From positions 1,736,001-1,800,000 of the forward strand of contig NZ_CP036246.2 of assembly GCF_004299785.2 (NCBI RefSeq): a stretch of DNA of 64,000 bases. The letters are read 5' to 3'. A model generated the notes under the pieces. It was given only the letters and a program-made list of their open reading frames with translations, was not told the origin of the DNA and ran no database searches. A program made the translations under genes and the position numbers. Below, piece after piece: positions 1-8,923 of this stretch (positions are counted from its first letter, which is position 1; each line of letters begins with the position of its first letter). The stretch comes from Arcobacter porcinus (GTDB taxonomy: Bacteria; Campylobacterota; Campylobacteria; Campylobacterales; Arcobacteraceae).

Positions 1-187
1 CAATCCATCTGGTGAAGATATTTATTATGTATATAAAGATAAATGTGTAGAGTGTGTTGGTCACAATGATGCTCCTGCATGTGCTGATGCCTGTCCAACT
101 GAAGGTTGTATCGTTTGGGATGAAGTTGGTTCTAGTAAAATAGAAAAAGAAGATAGAGGTGAAGTGGGTGAAGCAGTTATTGACTAA
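1..187 (+). CDS. fdxA: 4Fe-4S ferredoxin, C-terminal part (cut by window start)
   Basis: The reading frame is open from base 2 to a TAA at 185-187, so only about 61 C-terminal residues are present. It shows C-x2-C (CVEC) followed by CADACP and a further Cys in PTEGC, the second-cluster layout of YfhL/Allochromatium-type bacterial ferredoxins with a charged tail. Such proteins carry electrons in the cytoplasm. From memory, C. jejuni also has a ferredoxin gene directly upstream of ndk, which supports the symbol. The N-terminal cluster lies outside the window. A weak GCAA/TTGC hairpin followed by six T at 191-208 may end this transcript. Confidence 0.8.
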   Translation, partial: NPSGEDIYYVYKDKCVECVGHNDAPACADACPTEGCIVWDEVGSSKIEKEDRGEVGEAVID

Positions 188-222
188 TATGCAATAACTT
201 GCTTTTTTATAACTTTTTTAGA

Positions 223-228
223 TATAAT
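223..228 (+). promoter_or_regulatory. -10 element upstream of ndk
   Basis: A perfect TATAAT lies 32 bases before the ndk ATG after a T-rich stretch, the usual sigma-70 promoter form in Campylobacterota, where the -35 box is poorly conserved. AGAGGA at 247-252 is the ribosome binding site. This promoter probably drives ndk through fabH, since no terminator is seen inside that run. Confidence 0.6.
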
Positions 229-260
229 CCGCGACTAAAAAAACAAAGAGGAATTTAAAG

Positions 261-674
261 ATGGAAAGAACACTATCAATAATCAAACCAGACGCAGTTG
301 CAAAAAATGTAGTTGGAAAAATCTTAGATAGATTTGAATCAGCTGGATTAAAAATTGCAGCTACAAGAAAAATGCAACTTTCAAGAGCTGATGCAGAAGC
401 ATTTTATGCAGTTCATGCAAGTAGACCTTTTTTCAAAGATTTAGTTGAATTTATGATTTCTGGTCCAGTTGTAGTATCTGTTTTAGAAGGAACAAATGCT
501 ATGGCAAAAAACAGAGATTTAATGGGTGCAACAAATCCTAAAGAAGCTGCTGCTGGAACAATTAGAGCAGATTTTGCAGAATCAATTGATGCAAATGCAG
601 TTCACGGAAGTGATTCATTAGAAAATGCTGCAATTGAAATTGCATTCTTCTTCTCTTCAAGAGAAATTTGCTAA
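261..674 (+). CDS. ndk: nucleoside diphosphate kinase
   Basis: This 137-residue protein has the normal length of bacterial Ndk. It opens with the family start [12 protein letters not shown] and carries NAVHGSDS, in which the His is the residue phosphorylated during catalysis. The enzyme moves the gamma phosphate from ATP to other nucleoside diphosphates in the cytoplasm. It is the first gene of a run with DUF177, rpmF, plsX and fabH, an order I recall from Campylobacter jejuni. AGAGGA at 247-252 sets the start. Nothing unusual was seen. Confidence 0.97.
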   Translation: MERTLSIIKPDAVAKNVVGKILDRFESAGLKIAATRKMQLSRADAEAFYAVHASRPFFKDLVEFMISGPVVVSVLEGTNAMAKNRDLMGATNPKEAAAGTIRADFAESIDANAVHGSDSLENAAIEIAFFFSSREIC

Positions 675-681
675 TTTCTAA

Positions 682-1056
682 ATGAAAATAGAGTTTAAAA
701 AAGTACCTCAGGATAAAAAAGAGTTAAATACTTCTTTTGATTCAGTGAAAATTGAAGGTACTTTTTGTAGAATTTCATCTACTTTAGTAAAAATAGAAGC
801 AAAACTAAAAGGTGAAATCACAGTTGATTGTTCTAGATGCCCAAATGAGCTTAAAATAAATCTTAATGAAGATTTAAATCTTCTTATAAGTAATGGAATT
901 TTTAAAGGTATTGAGGATGATTTTTTAGTAATTGAAGTTGATGAAATAATTGACTTTGATTCTATAATAGAGAGCGAAATCAACAGCATAAAAAGTGATT
1001 ACTATTTATGCAACAGTTGTGAAAATAGCACTACTATATTTGAACAAGAATTTTAA
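682..1056 (+). CDS. DUF177 (YceD-type) protein upstream of rpmF
   Basis: This 124-residue protein has two Cys pairs, CSRC near residue 50 and CNSC near the C-terminus, as in the DUF177/YceD family commonly encoded just before ribosomal protein L32. In other bacteria the family is linked to 23S rRNA accumulation, but its chemistry is not settled. The gene starts 7 bases after ndk and ends 12 bases before rpmF, so it is almost certainly co-transcribed with both. The assignment rests on position, size and the Cys pairs. Confidence 0.8.
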   Translation: MKIEFKKVPQDKKELNTSFDSVKIEGTFCRISSTLVKIEAKLKGEITVDCSRCPNELKINLNEDLNLLISNGIFKGIEDDFLVIEVDEIIDFDSIIESEINSIKSDYYLCNSCENSTTIFEQEF

Positions 1057-1068
1057 AAGGAGATTAAT

Positions 1069-1221
1069 ATGGCAGTTCCAAAAAGAAGAGTGTCACACTC
1101 AAGAGCAGCAAAAAGAAGAACGCACTACAAAATTACATTAAAAAGACCAGTAAAAGATAGTGATGGGTCATTTAAAATGCCTCATATGATAAATCCAAAC
1201 ACTGGTGAATATAAAAACTAA
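1069..1221 (+). CDS. rpmF: ribosomal protein L32
   Basis: This 50-residue protein begins [17 protein letters not shown], the L32 signature, and ends [15 protein letters not shown] at 1057-1062 is its ribosome binding site, and its TAA overlaps the plsX ATG by one base (TAATG). It has no cysteines, so it is a form without the zinc-binding CxxC pairs of many L32 proteins. L32 is a small protein of the large ribosomal subunit. Its position between DUF177 and plsX is a widely conserved arrangement that links ribosome and membrane synthesis. Confidence 0.97.
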   Translation: MAVPKRRVSHSRAAKRRTHYKITLKRPVKDSDGSFKMPHMINPNTGEYKN

Positions 1222-2246
1222 TGATTAAAATAGCAATAGATGCAATTGGTGGGGACTTTGGTCCCGAACCAATAATGGAAGGTTTAATCTTAGCCATTAG
1301 AAACAATAACAACTTTACAGCGCTTGCTGTTGGAGATAAAGATATTTTATCAAAACTAATTCCCCCTGCTTTTAGTTCAAGAATTGAAATTGTTGATACA
1401 AAAGATGTGATTAGTATGAATGATCATGCTACTGATGCATTAAAAAGAAAAGAGTCAACAATATATAAAGCTATTGATTTAGTAAGAGAAGGAAAAGCTG
1501 ATGCTGTTGTATCTGCTGGTCATTCTGGTGCTTCAATGTCTTTAGCAACTCTAAGAATTGGAAGAATCAAAGGTGTTTCAAGACCTGCAATAGCTACACT
1601 TATGCCTACAAGTGAAAACCAAAATACTTTGGTATTAGATGTTGGAGCAAATGTAGATAGTGATGCTAGAAACTTATTTGAGTTTGCTGTTATGGGTCAA
1701 GCTTATGCTCAAACAGTTTTAAGACTTGATGAGCCAATAGTTGGTCTTTTGAGTAATGGAGAAGAAGAGAGTAAAGGAAATGAAGTAACTAAAGAAGCAT
1801 ATAAAATGCTAAAAAGAGTTCCAAACTTTGCTGGAAATGTTGAAGGTAATGATATTTTTAAAGGTACAGTTGATGTTGTTGTTTGTGATGGTTTTGTAGG
1901 AAATATTCTATTAAAAACTGCAGAAGGTGTTGCAGATACAATTGGAAAAATCATTAAAAAGAATTTAAAGAGATCTCTTATTTCGATTGCGGGTGCTGTT
2001 TTAATGCAAAAAGTATTCAAAAATCTAAAAGTAAGAGTAGATTATGCAGAGTATGGTGGAGCTCCTCTTTTAGGAGTAAAAGCACCTGTTATTATATCTC
2101 ATGGGAAATCAAATCCTAAAGCTATAAAAAATGCAATATTTCAAGCACTTTTATCTGCTAGTTCAAATTTAGAAGATATAATTGAACAAAGATTAGTAAA
2201 ATACTCTGCTAAAGAAGAATGTAGTACAGAAAGTACTACTAATTAA
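1221..2246 (+). CDS. plsX: phosphate acyltransferase PlsX
   Basis: This 341-residue protein begins [16 protein letters not shown], the PlsX N-terminal signature, and has the usual family length. PlsX converts acyl-ACP to acyl phosphate, the donor used by PlsY to start phospholipid synthesis at the inner face of the cytoplasmic membrane. It overlaps rpmF by one base and precedes fabH by 9 bases, so translation is probably coupled. The C-terminus is a short Ser/Thr/Glu-rich tail beyond the core and looks dispensable. Confidence 0.96.
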   Translation: MIKIAIDAIGGDFGPEPIMEGLILAIRNNNNFTALAVGDKDILSKLIPPAFSSRIEIVDTKDVISMNDHATDALKRKESTIYKAIDLVREGKADAVVSAGHSGASMSLATLRIGRIKGVSRPAIATLMPTSENQNTLVLDVGANVDSDARNLFEFAVMGQAYAQTVLRLDEPIVGLLSNGEEESKGNEVTKEAYKMLKRVPNFAGNVEGNDIFKGTVDVVVCDGFVGNILLKTAEGVADTIGKIIKKNLKRSLISIAGAVLMQKVFKNLKVRVDYAEYGGAPLLGVKAPVIISHGKSNPKAIKNAIFQALLSASSNLEDIIEQRLVKYSAKEECSTESTTN

Positions 2247-2255
2247 GGAAAAATT

Positions 2256-3257
2256 ATGAAATATGCAGCTTTTAGATCTATTGGGGCTTATATTCCACCA
2301 AAAATTATGACTAACGCTGATTTTGAAAAAATCATTGATACAAGTGATGAATGGATTACAAAGAGAACAGGAATAAAAGAGAGAAGATTAGCTGAAGAGA
2401 ATGAAGCTTCTTCAGATTTAGGTGCTAAAGCTGCACTACAAGCTATACAAAGAGCTGGTATAGATAAAGATGAGATTGATTTAGTTATTTGTGCAACAGT
2501 AACTCCTGATTACTTATGTATGCCATCAACTGCTTGTTTAATATCATCAAAGATTGGTATAAAAGATGTAATGGCATTTGATGTTAGTGCTGCATGTACA
2601 GGTTTTGTATATATTTTAAATATTGCAAAAGCTTTTATAGAATCTGGTTTAAAAAAGAATATTTTACTTGTTGGAGCTGAAAAATATAGCTCTATATTAA
2701 ATTATGAAGATAGAACAACTTGTTTTATCTTTGGTGATGGAGCAGGAGCTGCTATTATTAGTGCAACATATGATAAAAGTGAAGCAATAATTGATGTTTC
2801 TTGTTCAAGTGATGGGAATTATGAAGACCTAATTAAAACTGCTGGTGGAGGAAGTAAACATCCTTGTTCTCAAGAAGTTTTAGATGCAAAAATGTCTTGT
2901 ATCTCTATGAAAGGTAATGAGACTTTTAAACTTGCTGTTAAAACATTAACTGCTGATGTTATAAATATGTTAGAAAAACATAACTTATCAAATGAAGATA
3001 TCACTCATTTCATTCCACATCAAGCGAATTACAGAATAATAAAAGCTGTTGGAGAGTCTTTAAATTTAAATGAAGATCAAACTGTTGTAACTGTTGATAA
3101 ATATGGAAATACTTCAGCTGCTTCTATTCCTATGGCTATGAATTATGCTTATGAGCAAGGTAAACTTAAAAAAGGTGATACAATACTTTTTGATGCTTTT
3201 GGTGGTGGACTTACTTGGGGTTCTGCATTATTTAAATTTGCTCCTAAAGAGAAATAA
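2256..3257 (+). CDS. fabH: 3-oxoacyl-ACP synthase III
   Basis: This 333-residue enzyme has the FabH catalytic set: Cys in DVSAACTGF near residue 112, His in HFIPHQAN, and Asn in YGNTSAAS. It condenses acetyl-CoA with malonyl-ACP to start fatty acid synthesis. The early WITKRTGI motif is also typical. It is the last gene of the ndk-to-fabH run and is followed by a strong terminator at 3262-3293. Length and motifs are fully normal. Confidence 0.97.
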   Translation: MKYAAFRSIGAYIPPKIMTNADFEKIIDTSDEWITKRTGIKERRLAEENEASSDLGAKAALQAIQRAGIDKDEIDLVICATVTPDYLCMPSTACLISSKIGIKDVMAFDVSAACTGFVYILNIAKAFIESGLKKNILLVGAEKYSSILNYEDRTTCFIFGDGAGAAIISATYDKSEAIIDVSCSSDGNYEDLIKTAGGGSKHPCSQEVLDAKMSCISMKGNETFKLAVKTLTADVINMLEKHNLSNEDITHFIPHQANYRIIKAVGESLNLNEDQTVVTVDKYGNTSAASIPMAMNYAYEQGKLKKGDTILFDAFGGGLTWGSALFKFAPKEK

Positions 3258-3261
3258 CTTT

Positions 3262-3293
3262 ATAAAGCTACATTAGTAGCTTTATCTTTTTTT
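3262..3293 (+). terminator. Rho-independent terminator after fabH
   Basis: A perfect 10-bp stem (3262-3271 with 3276-3285) and loop ATTA are followed by CTTTTTTT. It ends the ndk-fabH transcript, and its T tract touches the stop codon of the convergent gene at 3292. The opposite strand has no comparable T tract, so the site is directional. Confidence 0.88.
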
Positions 3294-3723
3294 ACAAAAA
3301 CTTCTTATTTTTTGGGTTATTCTTAAATACTTCAAATGAATCTTTTTTCTTTTTAATCTCTTTTTTATGAGTTGCAACAAGATTTATAGCAATAATATTC
3401 TCTTCAACAATTATCTGCAATATTGAATAAAATGGAATACTTACTAAACTTCCAAAATTATTTTCACCAAATCCTGCTTCAAAAAACAATCTATCATCTT
3501 TTATAAACGATGATTCAAATGTATATCCAGCTAATGAGAACAAAGAGAAATTACTTAAATTTTCCCTTATATCTTTTGGTAAATCTGGATTAAAATTTAT
3601 ATCTTGAAGATTTGCAACTATTCCAAAATATATCTTTTTTTCAAGCAGTAAACTAATTGTATTCTTAATATTATTTGTACTTATTTCACTAAACTTATCA
3701 CTATTCAAAATCTCTTTTAACAT
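3292..3723 (-). CDS. conserved hypothetical protein downstream of the dynamin-like pair
   Basis: I do not recognise a domain in this 143-residue protein. It has no signal peptide or clear membrane segment, its middle is mixed alpha/beta, and its last 25 residues are very Lys-rich. ATG at 3723 is preferred over an in-frame GTG at 3735, because GAGG lies just upstream of the ATG and the preceding gene's TAA ends at 3725. From memory, C. jejuni also has a small gene after its two dynamin-like genes (Cj0411, Cj0412), so it may work with them. That functional link is inference. Confidence 0.7.
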   Translation of the reverse strand: MLKEILNSDKFSEISTNNIKNTISLLLEKKIYFGIVANLQDINFNPDLPKDIRENLSNFSLFSLAGYTFESSFIKDDRLFFEAGFGENNFGSLVSIPFYSILQIIVEENIIAINLVATHKKEIKKKKDSFEVFKNNPKNKKFL

Positions 3724-3724
3724 C

Positions 3725-5743
3725 TTAAACCTCACTTTTTACAATCTCTAAATCTTCAATTTTATTTAGATATTGCTCTTTTTTACCTAATATAAATTTT
3801 ATTCTATCTTCATTTATATTTACATATTGCTCTTTTGAATATTTTATAATTTTGAAAAGATAGTTCCTTTTTGAAGTTAAAAAGTCTTCAATCTTTTCAA
3901 AAGCAAAATTTGCTTTTAATTTTGCAACAATCTCATCTTCTCTTGGATGATTAATTGAGAATCGTGTAGGCTCTTTTTTATATAACTCTTCTGATTCTAC
4001 TATTTGTTGCTCAAAGTGTGCAATTGTTGCTTGAGTTACTTGAATATATGAATAAGATAAAGCTCCATTAAAATATGCAAACTTCTTTCTTAGTGCTGAA
4101 ATATTTTCTAAAATAGCCTTATGAAACTCTTTTAAGACATTTTCATATACTTTTGCTGCAAAGTGTCTTGTATTTGAAAACTCAACATCAGAAGCAATCT
4201 CTCTATTTTTCTTCATCAATTCATAAGGTTCTTGCCACTTAACAACATCATTTCTAATTAATCTATAAACATCTCTAAATGCTTCATCTGTGTCTAATTC
4301 AATATTTTTTAAAAGTCTAATTGATTTTTTAAACATTTTATCTATTGTTTGGTCATCATAAAAAAGTGCTTTATATACAGAATCACTATCTATCCAAAGA
4401 GTTTCATACTCTACTCTTTCTATTTTTTGTCCTAAAATAGATTTACTCTCTTCAAATCTTACAGCTTTTTTAGTTTTTATATTTTTAAATGTTTCATTTG
4501 CAATCTTTTCCATAATTGAAATAAGAGAGTTATAGATAGTAAAAAGCTCTTTTGAATACTTTGATAGTATTTCATCAAACGCCTTTAAAACTCTCTCTTC
4601 TAGCTCATTTAAAACTACAACTAAAGCATCATATACTTTTAAAATTGTTTCATACTCTTTTATCAAAATATCACAAAAAGATCTTAAATCTTTTTTAATA
4701 GCAAACTCTTTTGCTTCTGAAGCTTGTGGTCTTATAACATTTTCAATAAAATCAATAACTTCTTGTATATTTGACTCTTCAAGAAGTTTTGTATTTTTTG
4801 CTGTATCTTTACTTTTTATCTTCTCTATTGTTTTTTTATGTTCATTCAAAAGATTTTCAAATTTATTTTCATCTTCAAGAGATTTTAACTCATTTTTTAA
4901 AAGATTTATAAAATCTCTATTTTCATCTTCAATTAAAACTTCTTTCTCTTTTGCTCTTCCTTCTAAAGCTTTTATTGCAGAAATAGGAACAACTTTTGCA
5001 AAATATTTACTGAATTTATCTTCTACATATTTTGTAGTTGTTATAACTTGCTCAGCACTTAATTTATCTTTTTGGTTTAAAACACAAAGAGATTTATTTT
5101 TGAAATGCTCCATATACTCTTCTAAAACTTGTGCTTCAGATAACTTTCCAGCATTATCAATAAGTGTAAGCCAAATAATTCCACCAACATCTTTTAAAAC
5201 TCTTCTTGTAACATCTGTATCACTTTGTGATTGTGAGTTAAGTCCTGGAGTATCTACAAATGATATCTCTTTTAGAATTGGCATTGGTGCATAAAGTGTA
5301 AGATATTTGATATTTTTCATATCATCTTGTCTTTGATCTGTAAAATCAGCAATACTCTCAATTGGAGCATATTCAGTTGCTCCTGAATGATATGTAATTT
5401 TTAGTTTATATTCATCACCATAATTTATAAAATTCACTTTTGAAGTAACAGGTGTTATTCCTGTTGGTAAAATATTTCTTGATAATATAGCATTTAGAAA
5501 TGTTGATTTTCCTGCACTAAATTGCCCTGTAATAGCAACTTCCATCGGATATCTAGCTCTTCTTAATTGCTTGTTTAAAATATTTCTTAACTCTGTTGAT
5601 GGAAAGAATTTCTCATCTAAAAGCTTATCAATTGTTTTTTTAATATCTCCAACTAATCCATCTTCATAAACTATCTCTTCAACTAAATCTTGTGCTTTAT
5701 ACTCTTCTGTAAAGTTTTTTAGGATATTTAAATTTATACTCAT
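3725..5743 (-). CDS. dynamin-like GTPase, second of the pair
   Basis: This 672-residue protein has a large-GTPase domain: P-loop GQFSAGKST at about residues 73-81, DTPGLNS at about 164-170, and an NQKD base-recognition motif. The rest is long, alpha-helical and charged, as in bacterial dynamin-like proteins, which bind and remodel membranes on GTP hydrolysis. Its ATG overlaps the TGA of the first dynamin gene (ATGA), implying coupled translation and probably a joint complex. In C. jejuni the paired proteins DLP1 and DLP2 form a tetramer that tethers membranes. The role here is inferred from that family. Confidence 0.9.
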   Translation of the reverse strand: MSINLNILKNFTEEYKAQDLVEEIVYEDGLVGDIKKTIDKLLDEKFFPSTELRNILNKQLRRARYPMEVAITGQFSAGKSTFLNAILSRNILPTGITPVTSKVNFINYGDEYKLKITYHSGATEYAPIESIADFTDQRQDDMKNIKYLTLYAPMPILKEISFVDTPGLNSQSQSDTDVTRRVLKDVGGIIWLTLIDNAGKLSEAQVLEEYMEHFKNKSLCVLNQKDKLSAEQVITTTKYVEDKFSKYFAKVVPISAIKALEGRAKEKEVLIEDENRDFINLLKNELKSLEDENKFENLLNEHKKTIEKIKSKDTAKNTKLLEESNIQEVIDFIENVIRPQASEAKEFAIKKDLRSFCDILIKEYETILKVYDALVVVLNELEERVLKAFDEILSKYSKELFTIYNSLISIMEKIANETFKNIKTKKAVRFEESKSILGQKIERVEYETLWIDSDSVYKALFYDDQTIDKMFKKSIRLLKNIELDTDEAFRDVYRLIRNDVVKWQEPYELMKKNREIASDVEFSNTRHFAAKVYENVLKEFHKAILENISALRKKFAYFNGALSYSYIQVTQATIAHFEQQIVESEELYKKEPTRFSINHPREDEIVAKLKANFAFEKIEDFLTSKRNYLFKIIKYSKEQYVNINEDRIKFILGKKEQYLNKIEDLEIVKSEV

Positions 5744-8079
5744 TGATTTAATCCTTTTATATATAATAGTTTATCTTGTAAGATTTTAATCTTATTGTGA
5801 ATTTCTATTGATTGTTCTGCTCTATTTTCATCATTTTCTTTAAAGTTTAAAAGCTCTTTTTCAAGCATCTCTTCATCACTTTTTACTTTTTGTTCATAAG
5901 CAATAACAGGTGCATTTAAAACTTTAAAAAACTCTTCTACTAATTTTTTACTAAGTGTTTTTGCTTTTATTTGTAGATCTTCTACAATTGGAGAGAATTG
6001 TAATTTGATAATATTTTGAAGCTCTCTTTCAAGCTCATTTAATTTTGACTCTTTTGCATTATTTGTCTCTTTTAAAATTAAGTTTATTAAAACATCATAA
6101 CTTGTTGTCAAAAAACCACTTTTAAAATCTTCTTGGAAAAAACCTCTTGCATCAAAATTATCATTTTTATGACCTATGCTAAATCCAAAATCATGATACT
6201 TTTGTTCACATTGCTCACCAATAGTTTGTGACTTTTTTATAAATTTATATCTATAATCTCTAATAATATCAATTATTCCATCTTTTATAGCAGTTTGAAT
6301 AATAACTCTTACTCTTTGTTCATCTGATCTTTTTTTATCTTTTACAAGACTATATTTAACATCATTTAAAACTCTTTGTTTTATTATGTTTTGAAGATCA
6401 ATTAACTCACTTTGTAAAAAAGTATCCAATGAATCAATATAGTTTTTTGCATCATTCTTGTAAAAGTTAATATCCTCTTTTATTCTAAATAGAGATCTCT
6501 CTTGTTTTACTTTTTTATCTCTTAAGTTATTTAAATCTGCTTCTAATTCATCTTTTGATTTTCCAAGAAGTTTTATTTCATAATTTAAAATACTAATTTG
6601 TTTTTCTAACAATTTTAAGATTTGAACTCTTGCTGATTGAATAAGAAGATCACCTTTTTGTGAGTTTTCTCCAAATAAAGAATCATATAAATAGTCTTCA
6701 ATTTGTGTTATTCCAGTATCTTCAAGATTATATCCTGCTTTTATTGCTTCATCTGCTCTATTTGTTCTATGAAGTAAAGCCATATGTCCAGATATTGCAA
6801 CAAATTTTATACTACTTAAAATATGATCTATTTGTGAATCTTTATTTTGAGCTTTTAGTTGTCTTTGTATTGATGTTTTTGTATAGTTTATAACCTCTTC
6901 CAGATTCTTTTTACTAACTGTATCTGCTCTTGTAATTACTACTAAAAGTTTTGTTATATTTTGATATAAAACAGCATCAATTATAAATTCGACGTCTTTT
7001 AAAGTTGCACTTTGAGAAACATTCATCAAATGAAGCATAATATCACATTTACTAATATACTCTTTTGTAATCTCTTCTCTTTGAATAACTGGATCATCAA
7101 GTCCAGGAGTATCAACTATTTCAATACCTTCTTGTAAAAACTTTAAATCACTTCCTAGTTCTACATATTTTACAAGATTACATTTTTTTTCACTATGCTC
7201 AGCTGATGTATATGATTTAAGATTATTTATATCAACATCCGCAAATTTTGATTCATCTTTTATATAGTTATTTAGTTCACTTCCAAAAACTCTTTTTGTC
7301 TCTTCTACAAACTCTCTCATAGATTCTAAACTATTTGCACTATTCTCTATTTTATTCCACTCTTGCTTATTCCAAAAATATACTTTTGCACTTGGAGTTT
7401 TACTATGTTTCACTATTGTTAGATTTGCTGTTTCAGGAACAACAGCACTTCCCAAAATCTCTTTTCCCATAAGTGCATTTAGCATGGTTGATTTTCCTGC
7501 ACTCATAACACCTGTAATTCCAATAGAGAATTTTTTACTATTTAAATAAGTTTCAATATTTTTTAAATCACTTTTTAACTCTTCATTTTTGATTTGAGTT
7601 TTTAAATCATCTAATAAATTCTCAAATATATCTTTCATATCTTTAAATGATATTTTCTTAGAGCTATTTTCTATATCAACTTTTTTAGTTGTTTTTATCT
7701 CTTTATAATCAAACAAAGATGTAAGTTTTGAGTAGTTTTCGTTGCTTATTATATTTTCATCTTTTAAATATAAAAAAGTATTATGAAGATTATCTAAGCT
7801 CTCTTTTGTGCTGTTTTGTGAGATGATATCAATAATTGAGTATTGTATTTGGTTTAATTCATTTATATTTGTAGGACTTTTTATATCTAATTGCCTACAA
7901 AGTCCTTTAAAAGAGTCAAGATTTATAAATTTTGTATAATTTTTTCTATGAGCACAAAGGATTAATGCAAATATAGTAAAGCTATCTTTCCCTAGCTTCT
8001 CATCTAAATAATTTAACTCTTGCTCTTCTTCAAAAACTAATCCATGATAAAGTAAAAAATAATCACTAATTAAACTCAT
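5740..8079 (-). CDS. dynamin-like GTPase, first of the pair
   Basis: This 779-residue protein carries P-loop GVMSAGKST at about residues 190-198, DTPGLDDP, and TRAD as the base-recognition motif. An N-terminal helical region of about 180 residues precedes the GTPase, and long coiled-coil helices follow. The ATG at 8079 is preferred over an in-frame start at 8127, because GGAG at 8085-8088 sits 5 bases before it and the upstream extension would run through a terminator-like hairpin. It partners the overlapping second dynamin gene. Membrane remodelling is the expected role. The link to the upstream fumarate reductase genes is positional only. Confidence 0.9.
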   Translation of the reverse strand: MSLISDYFLLYHGLVFEEEQELNYLDEKLGKDSFTIFALILCAHRKNYTKFINLDSFKGLCRQLDIKSPTNINELNQIQYSIIDIISQNSTKESLDNLHNTFLYLKDENIISNENYSKLTSLFDYKEIKTTKKVDIENSSKKISFKDMKDIFENLLDDLKTQIKNEELKSDLKNIETYLNSKKFSIGITGVMSAGKSTMLNALMGKEILGSAVVPETANLTIVKHSKTPSAKVYFWNKQEWNKIENSANSLESMREFVEETKRVFGSELNNYIKDESKFADVDINNLKSYTSAEHSEKKCNLVKYVELGSDLKFLQEGIEIVDTPGLDDPVIQREEITKEYISKCDIMLHLMNVSQSATLKDVEFIIDAVLYQNITKLLVVITRADTVSKKNLEEVINYTKTSIQRQLKAQNKDSQIDHILSSIKFVAISGHMALLHRTNRADEAIKAGYNLEDTGITQIEDYLYDSLFGENSQKGDLLIQSARVQILKLLEKQISILNYEIKLLGKSKDELEADLNNLRDKKVKQERSLFRIKEDINFYKNDAKNYIDSLDTFLQSELIDLQNIIKQRVLNDVKYSLVKDKKRSDEQRVRVIIQTAIKDGIIDIIRDYRYKFIKKSQTIGEQCEQKYHDFGFSIGHKNDNFDARGFFQEDFKSGFLTTSYDVLINLILKETNNAKESKLNELERELQNIIKLQFSPIVEDLQIKAKTLSKKLVEEFFKVLNAPVIAYEQKVKSDEEMLEKELLNFKENDENRAEQSIEIHNKIKILQDKLLYIKGLNQ

Positions 8080-8110
8080 TTTTTCTCCAAGTTTTGTGGG
8101 GTTTAAATAA

Positions 8111-8147
8111 AAAAAGTTAAATATCATAATTGGATATTTAACTTTTT
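8111..8147 (-). terminator. terminator-like hairpin between frdB and the dynamin genes
   Basis: A perfect 15-bp AT-rich stem (8111-8125 with 8133-8147) with a 7-base loop is followed on the minus strand by a run of T (ACTTTTTTTATTT). This is the form of a Rho-independent terminator after frdB. No clear -10 box lies between it and the dynamin ATG at 8079, so read-through probably feeds the dynamin genes at reduced level. That is inference. Confidence 0.7.
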
Positions 8148-8161
8148 CTACTTTTCTTTTA

Positions 8162-8190
8162 AATTTATGAGAGAAAATCTCTCATAAATT
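8162..8190 (-). other. 13-bp hairpin directly after frdB
   Basis: AATTTATGAGAGA at 8162-8174 pairs perfectly with 8178-8190 across a 3-base loop, ending one base before the frdB stop codon. The minus-strand downstream sequence is A-rich, so it is not a classical terminator. It could protect the frd mRNA 3' end or mark a processing point ahead of the terminator-like hairpin at 8111-8147. Confidence 0.6.
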
Positions 8191-8191
8191 A

Positions 8192-8923
8192 TTATCTTAG
8201 TGCTACTAGTTTTCTTCTTAAGTATGCAATTTTTTCTTGTAAAGGTAAATGTTTTGGACAATGGTCTTCACACGCCATTAATGACATACAACCAAATACT
8301 CCATCATCATCTCCAATTAACTCATAGAAATCTTCAGCAGTTCTGTTATCATGTGGATCTATTTCAAATCTTGCAACTCTATTTAATCCAACTGGACCAA
8401 CAAAGTTTGGTCTCATTAACATTGTTCCACAAGAAGCAACACAAATACCACACTCAATACATCTATCTAATTCAAATGTATCGTTTGCAACTTTTGGCTC
8501 AATTCTCTCTTCCATTTTTGCAATATTAATCTCTTCATTTGTATGAACCCAAGACTCAACTCTCTTACTCATACTATCCATCCATTTACCAGTATTTACT
8601 GATAAATCTTTGATTAGTTCAAAAGCTGGCATTGGCATTAATTGAAGTTTTCCTTTTGGATAATTTGCAATTAGTGTTCTACAAGCTAATGCTGGTTTAC
8701 CATTTACCATCATTCCACAGCTTCCACAAATTCCAGCTCTACAAACGAAGTCAAATGATAAATCTGGATCATAAAACTCTCTTATTTGTGTTAATGCAAT
8801 AAAAAGAGTCATACCTGGTGTCTCTTCTAATTTATAATCAACAAAGTGAGGTTTTGAAATCTTACTTCTTGGATTATATTTTAGAACTGAAATTGTAATT
8901 TCTCTACCGTTTTGCGTACTCAT
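8192..8923 (-). CDS. frdB: fumarate reductase iron-sulfur subunit
   Basis: This 243-residue protein has the full ligand set: [2Fe-2S] Cys61, 66, 69 and 81; [4Fe-4S] Cys155, 158, 161 and 165; [3Fe-4S] Cys212, 218 and 222 in CEDHCP. It passes electrons between the FrdC haems and the FrdA flavin. Its ATG overlaps the frdA TAA by one base. The order frdC-frdA-frdB is that of Wolinella. The complex may also run as succinate dehydrogenase; no separate sdh genes are seen in this window. Confidence 0.96.
   Translation of the reverse strand: MSTQNGREITISVLKYNPRSKISKPHFVDYKLEETPGMTLFIALTQIREFYDPDLSFDFVCRAGICGSCGMMVNGKPALACRTLIANYPKGKLQLMPMPAFELIKDLSVNTGKWMDSMSKRVESWVHTNEEINIAKMEERIEPKVANDTFELDRCIECGICVASCGTMLMRPNFVGPVGLNRVARFEIDPHDNRTAEDFYELIGDDDGVFGCMSLMACEDHCPKHLPLQEKIAYLRRKLVALR

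Noticed and set aside
8080-8127. Upstream start for the first dynamin gene
   Set aside because: The 16 extra residues run through a terminator-like hairpin and lack a ribosome binding site, while GGAG precedes the ATG at 8079.
8200-8529. Long plus-strand frame opposite frdB
   Set aside because: It lies wholly inside frdB on the other strand and its Leu/Gln/His-rich product is typical of an antisense shadow in AT-rich DNA.
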